From assembly GCF_030413635.1 (NCBI RefSeq), contig NZ_CP129235.1:1364001-1428000 (forward strand): a DNA stretch of 64,000 nt. Direction: 5' to 3'. Below the pieces are notes generated by a model. That model was not told the origin of the DNA, did no database searches, and saw only the letters and a list, made by a program, of their open reading frames with translations. The position numbers were made by a program, and so were the translations under genes. Source of the stretch: Planococcus shenhongbingii. GTDB taxonomy: Bacteria > Bacillota > Bacilli > Bacillales_A > Planococcaceae. Shown in pieces: positions 27,426 to 37,602 of this stretch (positions within the stretch are counted from its first letter, which is position 1; each line of letters starts with the position of its first letter).

Positions 27426-28039
27426 AAGACATCAAAACCTTCTTTTTGTAAGTCATTAATAATGGCTAACGGATTCATGGTTTGAACACGGAAGACCAAA
27501 ATTTTGTTGGCGCTGCTTTTTTTGTCGGGGTAGACAAGCACACTCAATACATTGACTTGATGATTGTAAAAGACCTTGGACACTTCATATAAAATGCCTG
27601 CCCGATTAGGGACGCGGACTTCAATATGAGAACCTGGCTGATGGGCACCTGTCAATTCGATATATTTGTACAATAAATCCGTCTCGGTGAGAAACCCTAC
27701 CAGCTTGTCTTGGCTTACAACTGGCAGGCATCCGATTTTATGTTCATAGAAAATCAAAGCAGTTTCTTCCACAAAATCCAATGGATGAGCAGTTATCGGG
27801 TTTTTAGCCATAATTTCAGATACTTTTTTCTCATAAGCATTGATTTTAGGGGAAACTGAGAATCTGGAAGGCAAGGCATCTTTCAAATCCCGTTCAGTCA
27901 CCACTCCAATAACTTTTTCATTTTCTAAAACAGGTGCATGGCGAATCCGCTTTTCGTTAAAAAGATCAACGACATCCTGAACTGTTTGGTTAGGGTCCAG
28001 CGAGTAAACTTCCGTTTTCATAATTTCTTCAATAAGCAT
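27395..28039 (-). CDS. acuB: AcuB, CBS-ACT domain protein
   Basis: A 214-residue protein with two CBS domains (MLIEEIMKTEVYSLDPNQTV; IMAKNPITAHPLDFVEETA) and a C-terminal ACT domain (HIEVRVPNRAGILYEVSKVF). It is part of the acetoin/acetate utilisation locus; its exact role is unclear, probably nucleotide sensing. The ATG at 28039 is preceded by AGGGGTG; a TTG one codon earlier is less likely. It overlaps acuC. Confidence 0.92.
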   Translation of the reverse strand: MLIEEIMKTEVYSLDPNQTVQDVVDLFNEKRIRHAPVLENEKVIGVVTERDLKDALPSRFSVSPKINAYEKKVSEIMAKNPITAHPLDFVEETALIFYEHKIGCLPVVSQDKLVGFLTETDLLYKYIELTGAHQPGSHIEVRVPNRAGILYEVSKVFYNHQVNVLSVLVYPDKKSSANKILVFRVQTMNPLAIINDLQKEGFDVLWPNTPQMNE

Positions 28040-28060
28040 CAAAACACCCCTTTATTTGAT

Positions 28061-28693
28061 TCAATACATATAGCGGTTCATAAAGCGAAGCTGGTCGAAC
28101 TTTTGCACGGACTCAGGATCGACGCGATTGCCTATACGGGCCATCAAACAATTGGCAGGATGGGAACTGATTTCGGGATCATCGGTGGCATAATACTCCA
28201 GCCCGCCCGCTTGCATCATTTTCTCCATTATTTTTCGGTACTCCCAGACGTTCAAACCAGTGCCCTTCAAATCCCAGTGCCAATAATATTCCGTAGTGAT
28301 CACGATGAAATCTTCAAACGTGTCATCCATCATGGATACTTTCAGCAGGGATTTGCCGACACCGCTGCCGCGAAACTTGGGAATGACTTCGATTGCTCCG
28401 AGTTCTATAAGATTTTCCATTTTTCCTTCCGACCATCTTTCAAGAGGATCGGGGTATAGGAAAGTGACGTAACCAACGATCATGTTTTGATCACGGGCAA
28501 TTAAAATCCGTCCTTCCGGCAAATCAGCAATTTCAACGATGGCTTTATGCTGCTGGGACGGCTGGCGAAAAGCCACAAGGTCTTCATGAAATTCAAGCGC
28601 TTTTAATTCATTCGATGGAATGGGCCCTTCAATGACAATCGGACCGTGTTTTGTTTTTAACTCCATGGCATTATAAGTCTTCTTATGTTCCAT
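28061..28693 (-). CDS. acuA: AcuA, protein acetyltransferase for AcsA
   Basis: GNAT enzyme that acetylates and inactivates AcsA (established in B. subtilis). The 210 residues, the same length as B. subtilis AcuA, include the acetyl-CoA-binding IPKFRGSGVGKSLLKVSM. Start ATG at 28693 with GGCGGTG 6-7 bases upstream; an upstream ATG at 28717 lies in the leader. First gene of the acu operon, divergent from acsA. Confidence 0.93.
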   Translation of the reverse strand: MEHKKTYNAMELKTKHGPIVIEGPIPSNELKALEFHEDLVAFRQPSQQHKAIVEIADLPEGRILIARDQNMIVGYVTFLYPDPLERWSEGKMENLIELGAIEVIPKFRGSGVGKSLLKVSMMDDTFEDFIVITTEYYWHWDLKGTGLNVWEYRKIMEKMMQAGGLEYYATDDPEISSHPANCLMARIGNRVDPESVQKFDQLRFMNRYMY

Positions 28694-28725
28694 ACTTTCA
28701 CCGCCTATTGGGTACAATTAGGTAT

Positions 28726-28755
28726 ATTATACATGAAAAGGAATTATAGTACCAA
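28726..28755 (-). promoter_or_regulatory. acuABC promoter
   Basis: On the minus strand TTGGTA (28750-28755), 18-base spacer, TATAAT (28726-28731), about 33 bases upstream of acuA. Confidence 0.65.
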
Positions 28756-28860
28756 AATTCATTTGAAAAAGTGGGCATTTTCTAAAAAGTTAAAATTGTT
28801 CGCATTCAATTGTCAGAATGTTGTAGAATGAAAGAGAATCAATGCGAAAGGATGATTGGG

Positions 28861-30579
28861 ATGAAAGTGGAAACTATACCAGCAACACAAGGGGAGCATC
28901 ACCTACATAATTATGAAGAAGTGGCTTCAGCATTTGATTGGGCTGAAGTGGAGAAGGAATTCAGTTGGCATCAGACGGGCAAAGTGAATATGGCCTATGA
29001 AGCGATTGACCGCCACGCTGAATCCGATCGCAAAAACAAAGTGGCTCTTTACTATAAAGACCAGAACAGACATGAAGCCTACACGTTTTATGAAATGAAG
29101 CGGATGACAAACCGGGCCGCTAATTTATTGAAAGTGCATTCGGACTTGGAAAAAGGAGATCGTATGTTCATTTTTATGCCGCGTTCACCTGAGTTATATT
29201 TTGCGATGTTCGGCGCTTTAAAAATGGGGCTGATTGTCGGGCCATTGTTTGAAGCGTTCATGGAAGGCGCAATTTATGACCGTTTGGATGACAGTGACGC
29301 AAAGGCAATCATTACAACGCCGGAATTGCTTCCGCGTGTGCCATATGACCGCCTGCCGAATTTGAAGACGATTTTCCTGGTCGGGGAAAACATCGAAGAA
29401 GACAGCCAAACAGTGGATTTCCTGAAGCACCTTAACGGATCTTCCGACAAGTTTGAGATAGAGTGGCTGGATAAAGAAGACGGGCTTGTGCTGCATTATA
29501 CATCTGGGTCCACGGGCAAACCAAAAGGCGTTTTGCATGCCCAGTATGCAATGGTCCAGCAATATCAGACTGCGAAATGGGTACTGGATTTGAAAGAACA
29601 GGACATATACTGGTGCACAGCAGACCCAGGCTGGGTGACGGGAACAGCTTACGGAGTATTTGCACCATGGCTGACGGGAACTACTACGCTTATTTTAGGC
29701 GGACGTTTCTCGCCGGAAGGCTGGTATAAAGCAATCGAAGATTTTGGTGTAACGGTCTGGTACAGTGCGCCAACCGCTTTCCGTATGCTGATGGGCGCCG
29801 GTGACGCCTTGGTGAAAGAATTCGATTTGTCTACATTGCGCCATGTATTATCAGTCGGAGAACCATTGAATCCGGAAGTGGTGCGATGGGGTGTTCAAGT
29901 ATTTGATAAACGAATCCATGATACATGGTGGATGACTGAAACAGGAGCTCAAACCATCTGTAATTACCCGTCCATGGCCATTAAGCCGGGATCGATGGGG
30001 AAACCGGTTCCAGGCATTAAAGTAGCCATTGTAGATGATCAAGGGAATGAGCTGCCTCCAAATCAAATGGGGAACTTAGCAATTGAAAAAGGATGGCCAT
30101 CCATGATGCGCCAAATCTGGAATAACCCTGCAAAATACGAATCATATTTCTTAAAAGACCAATGGTATGTATCGGGTGATTCGGCATATATGGATGAGGA
30201 AGGGTATTTCTGGTTCCAGGGCCGGGTGGATGATGTCATCATGACGTCAGGCGAGCGCGTAGGCCCATTTGAAGTGGAAAGCAAATTGCTTGAGCATCCG
30301 GCTGTTGCGGAAGCAGGGGTCATCGGGAAACCGGATCCGGTGCGAGGGGAAATCATCAAGGCTTTTGTCGCATTGAATGAAGGCTATGAGCCATCTGAGG
30401 AGTTAACCCAGGATATTCAGCAATTCGTTAAAAAAGGGCTTGCTGCACATGCGGCGCCAAAAGAAATCGAATTTAAAGACAAGCTGCCAAAAACACGCAG
30501 CGGAAAAATTATGCGCCGCGTCTTGAAAGCGTGGGAATTAGATTTGCCGACAGGTGATTTATCGACTATGGAAGATTAA
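28861..30579 (+). CDS. acsA: Acetyl-CoA synthetase AcsA
   Basis: Activates acetate to acetyl-CoA through acetyl-AMP. The 572-residue ANL-superfamily enzyme carries the P-loop YTSGSTGKPKGVLH, WWMTETGAQTICNYP, YVSGDSAY and the C-terminal LPKTRSGKIMRR, in which Lys549 is the acetylation target of AcuA, at the same number as in B. subtilis. The ATG at 28861 follows GAAAGGATGATTGGG. Divergent from acuABC, so the enzyme and its modifiers are a single locus. No consensus cre was found in the shared gap. Confidence 0.95.
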   Translation: MKVETIPATQGEHHLHNYEEVASAFDWAEVEKEFSWHQTGKVNMAYEAIDRHAESDRKNKVALYYKDQNRHEAYTFYEMKRMTNRAANLLKVHSDLEKGDRMFIFMPRSPELYFAMFGALKMGLIVGPLFEAFMEGAIYDRLDDSDAKAIITTPELLPRVPYDRLPNLKTIFLVGENIEEDSQTVDFLKHLNGSSDKFEIEWLDKEDGLVLHYTSGSTGKPKGVLHAQYAMVQQYQTAKWVLDLKEQDIYWCTADPGWVTGTAYGVFAPWLTGTTTLILGGRFSPEGWYKAIEDFGVTVWYSAPTAFRMLMGAGDALVKEFDLSTLRHVLSVGEPLNPEVVRWGVQVFDKRIHDTWWMTETGAQTICNYPSMAIKPGSMGKPVPGIKVAIVDDQGNELPPNQMGNLAIEKGWPSMMRQIWNNPAKYESYFLKDQWYVSGDSAYMDEEGYFWFQGRVDDVIMTSGERVGPFEVESKLLEHPAVAEAGVIGKPDPVRGEIIKAFVALNEGYEPSEELTQDIQQFVKKGLAAHAAPKEIEFKDKLPKTRSGKIMRRVLKAWELDLPTGDLSTMED

Positions 30580-30590
30580 TAAGCTAATTG

Positions 30591-30629
30591 AAAAGTCCTC
30601 AGCTGAGAATTCAGCTGAGGACTTTTTTT
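30591..30629. terminator. Bidirectional terminator between acsA and the PBP gene
   Basis: AAAAGTCCTCAGCTGA-GAAT-TCAGCTGAGGACTTTTTTT, a perfect 14-bp-plus stem. Confidence 0.93.
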
Positions 30630-30652
30630 GTGGATCGAGTTGTTGCATGTGC

Positions 30653-33637
30653 TTACGGTTCTGTAGGTTCTTCTGGTTCCGTTGGTTCTGCAGGTTCTGC
30701 AGGTTCGTCTGCTGGATCTTCAGGCTCTTCGGGTTCCGTCGGTTCTTCCGGCGTTTCCGTCGGTTCCTCAGGCTCCGCTGGTTCTTCCGGCGTTTCTTCA
30801 GGTTCGTCTGCCGGTGGAGTATCAGGTTTTTCTTTTTCCGTATCTTTTTCTTTTTCCTTTTTCGGAGCAGGCTTTGGCTTCGCTTCTGCGACACTTACCG
30901 TATTGGATGCCGAAGATTGCTTGCCGGTTATATCAACCGCGACGACATAATAGCTGCCGGATCCCGGAACTTTGAATGAATTTCTGCGGGATTCGGAAAT
31001 GGAAGCCAATGATCCGCCGCCGCTTCTATAGACGCGGTACCCAACAATGTCACTGGAAGGAGAATCGCTCCATGTGATGGTTGTGCCACTAATGCTGGCG
31101 CTGACGCTTGCTGGGGCGACTCCGTCATGTTTCAATGAAGCTCCGGAAACAACTTTAGAAAATCTTGAATCTCCAGGAAACAGCTTGCTGGCATCTCCGC
31201 CGAACGGTGCAAGCATCCGGTCGATAAAGGCTTGCGACACGCCTGAACCGCCGCTCGTTACAAATTCTCTTGGTGTGCTGTCAAGTGCTAAATAACGGCT
31301 GCCGTCAACAGTTGTATAAGAACCTGATGTTAAGCTGTCGTCCGCTTTCTTTGGCACCATGACATTTTTATTGAACAAATCAGATGCTACAAGGCTGCCT
31401 GACGAACAGCCTCCACCCGGCGCAAGTCCGGAAATGCTGCAGAATGAACGGGTCACGACACCTTCTGGAGCTTTGAATGTTTCTTTTGTCCCGATCAAGT
31501 CAGGATTTGTTTCGTATGCCGTGTTCATCAAGCTGGCCCATAGCTGATTGGCGCGGGTAGAGGGCTGGATATTGGTATTTCTGAAATTATCAAGTGAATA
31601 TTTTTCTTGATCATAACCAAGCCAAACACTCATCGTCACATTCGGATTGTAGCCGACTAACCAGACATCTCTTGTTTCCTGAGTTGTACCGGTCTTGCCG
31701 GCAAAATCAGCTTCAAATTCCAGTAATCCATTCGCGCGGTTTGCGGTACCTCTGTCTGTTTCAAATACATCGCGGAGCATATCTGTCACAATATAAGCAG
31801 TTTGAGGTGTGTAAACTTCTTTTTCTTCCGCTTTATGTTCATACAGCACATTGCCGTCCGCATCTTCAATTCGTTGAATCATAAATGGTTCTATTTTTTT
31901 GCCGCCATTGGCAAGTGTGGCATAACCGCTTGTCAGTTCTTCAACTGAACCTTCAATACCGCCTCCGAGAGCAGCAGAAGCATTGTAATTTTCACTTTCA
32001 ACTACTTTCGAGAAGCCTGCATTGATCAAATAGTTGATCGGCATTTTCTCTTTAATCTGGCCATACAAGCGAAGGGCAGGCAAGTTCTGTGACTGCGCCA
32101 AGGCATCGCGCGCTGGCATAATGCCTTGTTCGCTGGTCGGGATGAAGTTAGCCGGTTCCCATGCTTTTCCGTTGTCATTTACTTTAAATTTCACGTCGAC
32201 AACCGGACTGCCGGCTCCGATTGCGCCAAATTCAATAGCTGGTCCGTAAACCAGCAAAGGCTTAACCGTAGAACCGATTGAACGATAGGCTTGTGTAGCA
32301 TGGTTCAACTTTTCTATATCATGGTCACGTCCGCCGACAAAGCTTAAGATCCGGCCGGTTTTGTTTTCAATCGTCATACTGCCGACCTGGACCGGAAGTT
32401 CTTTCATTTCTTCTTCGCCTTCTTTATTGACCGATGCTACTGTAAGGGTAGTTCCATACTTATTATATGCATTTTTCGCTTTTTCTTGTGCGTCGTACAT
32501 TTCTTTGTTAATGGTTGAGTGAATCCGGTAACCGTTTGAACGGACAGCCCGGTCAGCCAGAATAGCATACTCTTCGTATAGCTTATCATTTTCTTTTAGA
32601 GATGCCGGATCGATGCCGTCTTTTTCAGCAAGCACATCCATTATGAGGCGCGACGCCCGTTTTTCCAATTCAACAGTGATATACGGATATTTTTCATAGG
32701 AACGCTGTTCGTCTGTACGGAAATCTTTTACGATATCGTAAGCAAGTGCCTGGTTATATTCGTCTTCCGTGATATAGCCAGTTTCTTTCATTCGGAACAG
32801 AACGGTTTTCATCCGGTCAATTCCCGGCTGCAATCCTTCGGGCTCTTTCAAATCCCCGGTTGAAGAATAAGGTGTATAGCGGAAAGGAGCTTTTGGAATT
32901 CCGGCAATAAATGCCGCTTGAGGCAGGTTCAGTTCACTTGCCGGAACGTTGAAAATGCCATTGGCTGCTGTTTCAATTCCGGCAATATTTGCTCCGGAAG
33001 AATTTCGGCCGTAAGGAATGATATTCAGATAAGCTTCCATGATTTCGTCTTTTGTCATGAATTTCTCAAGCCGCATGGCAAGCAGAATTTCTTTTGCTTT
33101 CCGTTCGTAGGAAACTTCATTCGTTAAAATCTGGTTTTTAATAAGCTGCTGGGTCAATGTAGAGCCGCCTGTTTGGCTATCCGAGTTTGATACATCTTGG
33201 AACAGTCCGCGAAGAATGGCTTTTGGCACAATTCCATCATGTTCCAGAAAATACTCGTCTTCTGTAGCAAGAACGGCGTCAAGCGCTTTTTTTGAAACCT
33301 TATCCAGCTGGGTTTCTTTCCGTTCCAAGTCGGTGCGGATTTTTCCGATATAAACATCATTATCGAAAAACATCTCGGACGTTTCTTCATAGCTGTAGAT
33401 TTCACCGCGCATTTCATCAGGGGTCCGAAGTTTTTCTTCGTCCACCAAAGATGCGAAATATCCGGCTCCTACTGAAGCGGCAAAAACCCCGCCGGCTACC
33501 AGTATAATGGCCAGCAAAAGGGCCAAGTTCCAAAAGACGCCAGTGGTGATGCTTAGCCTTTTATACCACTTTGCGGAGGTCCATCTATTTAAAGTTTCTT
33601 CAGTTTGCCTGAGAACGTTTTTTATCTTTTCTTGCAC
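30653..33637 (-). CDS. Class A penicillin-binding protein (PBP1A family) with FN3 and acidic tail
   Basis: Bifunctional peptidoglycan glycosyltransferase/transpeptidase, anchored by one N-terminal helix (about residues 33-55). The GT51 domain has ATEDEYFLEHDG (catalytic Glu126) and GGSTLTQQL (157-165); the transpeptidase has STVK (Ser456), SQN (516-518) and KTGT (648-651). A fibronectin-III-like domain (about 815-905) and a Pro/Glu-rich low-complexity tail of about 80 residues follow, probably spanning or contacting the wall. The GTG at 33635-33637 has AGGAGGAGG before it; the longer frame lacks an SD. 994 residues. Confidence 0.9.
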   Translation of the reverse strand: MQEKIKNVLRQTEETLNRWTSAKWYKRLSITTGVFWNLALLLAIILVAGGVFAASVGAGYFASLVDEEKLRTPDEMRGEIYSYEETSEMFFDNDVYIGKIRTDLERKETQLDKVSKKALDAVLATEDEYFLEHDGIVPKAILRGLFQDVSNSDSQTGGSTLTQQLIKNQILTNEVSYERKAKEILLAMRLEKFMTKDEIMEAYLNIIPYGRNSSGANIAGIETAANGIFNVPASELNLPQAAFIAGIPKAPFRYTPYSSTGDLKEPEGLQPGIDRMKTVLFRMKETGYITEDEYNQALAYDIVKDFRTDEQRSYEKYPYITVELEKRASRLIMDVLAEKDGIDPASLKENDKLYEEYAILADRAVRSNGYRIHSTINKEMYDAQEKAKNAYNKYGTTLTVASVNKEGEEEMKELPVQVGSMTIENKTGRILSFVGGRDHDIEKLNHATQAYRSIGSTVKPLLVYGPAIEFGAIGAGSPVVDVKFKVNDNGKAWEPANFIPTSEQGIMPARDALAQSQNLPALRLYGQIKEKMPINYLINAGFSKVVESENYNASAALGGGIEGSVEELTSGYATLANGGKKIEPFMIQRIEDADGNVLYEHKAEEKEVYTPQTAYIVTDMLRDVFETDRGTANRANGLLEFEADFAGKTGTTQETRDVWLVGYNPNVTMSVWLGYDQEKYSLDNFRNTNIQPSTRANQLWASLMNTAYETNPDLIGTKETFKAPEGVVTRSFCSISGLAPGGGCSSGSLVASDLFNKNVMVPKKADDSLTSGSYTTVDGSRYLALDSTPREFVTSGGSGVSQAFIDRMLAPFGGDASKLFPGDSRFSKVVSGASLKHDGVAPASVSASISGTTITWSDSPSSDIVGYRVYRSGGGSLASISESRRNSFKVPGSGSYYVVAVDITGKQSSASNTVSVAEAKPKPAPKKEKEKDTEKEKPDTPPADEPEETPEEPAEPEEPTETPEEPTEPEEPEDPADEPAEPAEPTEPEEPTEP

Positions 33638-33699
33638 TGTAATCCTCCTCCTAAATCTGGCTTTATTATAGCATATTCTCTTTATTGCAACGAAAAAGA

Positions 33700-33727
33700 T
33701 TGACAATGTGTGAGATTAAAGTAAACT
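33700..33727 (+). promoter_or_regulatory. tyrS promoter
   Basis: TTGACA (33700-33705), 16-base spacer, TAAACT (33722-33727), directly upstream of the T-box leader. Confidence 0.7.
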
Positions 33728-33744
33728 AACTAATATATTTTCAT

Positions 33745-35304
<1,560 letters not shown>

Positions 35305-35321
35305 AACTTAATGGAGATAGT

Positions 35322-35351
35322 AAAAAGCCGGGATTTTTCCCGGCTTTTTTT
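35322..35351. terminator. Terminator between tyrS and the 35.3-kb minus-strand gene
   Basis: AAAAAGCCGGG-ATTTTT-CCCGGCTTTTTTT; A/T tracts on both sides serve both convergent genes. Confidence 0.92.
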
Positions 35352-35784
35352 AATTCACTTTTATAGGAAAAGCAAAACTTCGGCTGCTTTGTTCCCAGCT
35401 GGCATAAAAATGATAGACATAGATGCCGGGTTCGCTTGGTGCGGTGATTCTGCCTTTTTCAAATAAAGCTTCAGCGGTTTCTGTTTCGCTAGTCCAAACT
35501 TCAATAGATAAGCTTTCCGATAAAGGTTCTTTGGTGAATGACAAAGTGATTTTCGACTGAGCATCGACTTCTGCCAAGGCTTTCTGATGTCCTTGTTCCC
35601 ATGGAGAAGCGTAGCCCATGTCGACGCATTCGGATTTTAAGAAGCTGTCCCAGCAGTAAGATCCAGCGGTTGCCTGTATATTTCTGGTGCCGATTTTGAC
35701 AGCTGGAAATGGAGGTGAAGCAAAATAAGTAAAGCCGGTGACTAATAAAACTAAAGTAATGAGGATTGAAAAGTTCCTGATAAT
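35350..35784 (-). CDS. Hypothetical exported protein, probable AUU start
   Basis: The frame encodes about 144 residues: a hydrophobic N-terminal segment (NFSILITLVLLVTGFTYFAS), a segment with TAGSYCWDSFLKSECVDMGY, and a C-terminal beta-rich part (KITLSFTKEPLSESLSIEVW; YVYHFYASWEQSSRSFAFPI). From the in-frame TAA just upstream there is no ATG, GTG or TTG until Met at 35619, which would remove the membrane segment. TAAGGAGGG lies 7 bases before an ATT at 35782-35784, so ATT is the likeliest start. Loss of the start codon (pseudogene) is the alternative. I do not recognise the family. Confidence 0.6.
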   Translation of the reverse strand: MIRNFSILITLVLLVTGFTYFASPPFPAVKIGTRNIQATAGSYCWDSFLKSECVDMGYASPWEQGHQKALAEVDAQSKITLSFTKEPLSESLSIEVWTSETETAEALFEKGRITAPSEPGIYVYHFYASWEQSSRSFAFPIKVN

Positions 35785-36017
35785 GGGAATCCCTCCTTAA
35801 GTCTTTCAGAAGTAGACTGGAATGAACAGGAAAAGTTACAGCAATCTGTATGAAGCGGCTGTCTCATGACAGTCATTTAACATGAGCATTAATTCGGGGA
35901 ACCTTTCTGGCTGATAGATTAAAGTCATCGACAGAAGCTCTAAAGATACAACAATGTCGTGCCGGTAACATTCGTATTACATCTGTTTTAAATATAGCAC
36001 GGAGTCATGCCTGCCAT

Positions 36018-36042
36018 GTTTAAAAGAAAGACCTCAGGGTAT
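36018..36042 (+). promoter_or_regulatory. SigB promoter of the YflT-like stress gene
   Basis: GTTTAA (36018-36023), 13-base spacer, GGGTAT (36037-36042): both hexamers match the SigB consensus exactly. 54 bases before the ATG. The rest of 35785-36017 shows no gene. Confidence 0.88.
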
Positions 36043-36095
36043 TTTGAAGTTGTAGGATAGCTTTGAGTCACCAAAAACTGAGGAGGCGTTACGGA

Positions 36096-36980
36096 ATGTC
36101 AAAAGTAGTTGGTTCTTACCATTCTGAAAATGAAGCAATCAGTGCGATTGAAGATCTTAAAAGAAAAGGGTATCGTTCTGAAGATATCTCAGTTCTCAGC
36201 AAAGACAAAAAAGAAATCGATAATGTAACAGGAGAAACCGGCACCCATGCAGGAGAAGGCGCGGCAACAGGAGCAGTAACGGGAGGTGCGCTTGGCGGCC
36301 TTGGCGGAGTCCTTGCTGGAATCGGAGCCTTGGCTATACCTGGCATTGGCCCGATCGTAGCGGCAGGCCCAATTGTGGCCGGGTTAACTGGAGCGGCAGC
36401 GGGCGCTGGCGTCGGCGGTCTTGCTGGTGGTTTGATCGGCATGGGGATTCCGGAAGATGAGGCGCAGGAATACGAAACCCAGTTTAATGAAGGCCGGATT
36501 TTAGTTTTAGTGGATGATAACAGCAGCGCAATTCTTGACCACAATGATCGTGATGCGTTCATTAGCGGCAGTGACTCGCGAACCGGCGTCACGCGTGAAA
36601 CATATATTAGCGACCAAACCGATACTAGATTAGAAAGAGATTCAATTATAAATAATGATCGCGATTCACGTCTTGGAAATGACCGGGACTCCTTTACCAG
36701 CACAAGCGGAAGAGATGCAGATATAGGCTCGACCAAAGATGCATTTACAAGTGACTCAGATTCTGGGATTACCCGCGAAACGTATACCAGTGATCGAGAT
36801 GCAGATACCGGACTGATCAGAGACAGCACTGCGTTAAATCATAATCAGGATCCATTGATCGGCAGTGAGCGCAGCACCACAACAAGAGGCGATAAAAGCT
36901 CACCATTAGGCAGTGACAGTAATGCCGATCTAGAAGATGATTTAGGCGGACCGAATAAAAGAGGTCAGGCAGGATTGTAA
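36096..36980 (+). CDS. General stress protein with YflT (GSP17M-like) domain
   Basis: A 294-residue protein. The N-terminal domain (VVGSYHSENEAISAIEDLKR, GYRSEDISVLSKD) is the heat-induced-stress YflT fold; a glycine/alanine-rich hydrophobic core follows (about 55-130; GGLGGVLAGIGALAIPGIGP). The C-terminal 130 residues are a hydrophilic Asp/Ser/Thr/Arg-rich repeat region (TRETYTSDRDAD-type units), possibly disordered. ATG at 36096 follows GAGGAGG. A perfect SigB promoter places it in the general stress regulon. Molecular role unknown. Confidence 0.85.
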   Translation: MSKVVGSYHSENEAISAIEDLKRKGYRSEDISVLSKDKKEIDNVTGETGTHAGEGAATGAVTGGALGGLGGVLAGIGALAIPGIGPIVAAGPIVAGLTGAAAGAGVGGLAGGLIGMGIPEDEAQEYETQFNEGRILVLVDDNSSAILDHNDRDAFISGSDSRTGVTRETYISDQTDTRLERDSIINNDRDSRLGNDRDSFTSTSGRDADIGSTKDAFTSDSDSGITRETYTSDRDADTGLIRDSTALNHNQDPLIGSERSTTTRGDKSSPLGSDSNADLEDDLGGPNKRGQAGL

Positions 36981-36997
36981 TTTAAAATATAGAAGAT

Positions 36998-37031
36998 AAA
37001 ATGCGCAGCCCGATACTTGGGCTGCGCATTT
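36998..37031 (+). terminator. Stress-gene terminator; left flank of repeat element B
   Basis: AAAATGCGCAGCCC-GATACTT-GGGCTGCGCATTT. A second version with identical outer stem lies at 37539-37571 beyond the repeat element. Confidence 0.9.
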
Positions 37032-37538
37032 AGCTTGTTGAGAAAATTGAAATTTGTATTAGGTATCATCCCTTAACCGATATTCCGCCAACCAGCTGCG
37101 AAGCCATTGGCCGAAGCTACTTCGGACGATGGCTTTGCGACGAGCTTGCGCAGGAGCACATGTTTTGTGGCCGAGGTTTGTGAGGCCACGTCTTTGCGAT
37201 GAAGCAGCGAAACGATGCAGGAGCAGCGCACTTTCATGTCTCGAAGCTAACGAAGCGATGCAGAGACAGTACGGTTTTCGCCGCTGTTTGGCTTCATATC
37301 TAGAAAGCGGGTACAAACAATAGAGAGCTTCCGAATCTGCTCCCTATTCCAGAGAAACTCTAAAGGTGTCAAACGGAAGCTGAATGCAGCGGAAGGCGGC
37401 GACTCCTGTGGGAAAAGTGTGAGTCCTGAGACCCCGCAGGGAGCGGCAGCGAGCGAGGAGGCTTAGGGCCACACCCCACGGAAAGCGTCCGCCCTGGAGC
37501 GAAATGAAAGAAGAGAATAAGAGTTTCTCGACAGCCTG
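37032..37538 (-). repeat. Repeat element B, bracketed by a duplicated terminator
   Basis: A 507-bp non-coding element, the inverted homolog of 12268-12727. Its left end AGCTTGTTGAGAAAATT and its right end, CAGGCTGTCGAGAAACT on the minus strand, match the two ends of element A. TTAACCGATATTCCGCCAAC, CCCTATTCCAGAG and CTGAATGCAGCGGAAGG modules are shared. Internally it carries extra GCGACGAGC/AGCGATGCAGGAGCA units. No supported gene. Confidence 0.85.
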
Positions 37539-37571
37539 AATGCGCAGCCCGGTACCCGGGCTGCGCATTTT
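37539..37571 (-). terminator. Terminator of the cobalamin-binding gene; right flank of element B
   Basis: AATGCGCAGCCCGG-TA-CCCGGGCTGCGCATTTT, with the same outer stem as 36998-37031 but a longer stem and different loop. Confidence 0.88.
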
Positions 37572-37602
37572 ATATGGAGTTGAAAGGTGCCAAATCATTT
37601 TT

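Noticed and set aside
30559-30950. Frames rich in Gly/Ser or Arg/Lys opposite or beside the PBP tail
   Set aside because: They arise from the repetitive Glu-Pro codons and the terminator; the PBP frame explains the region.
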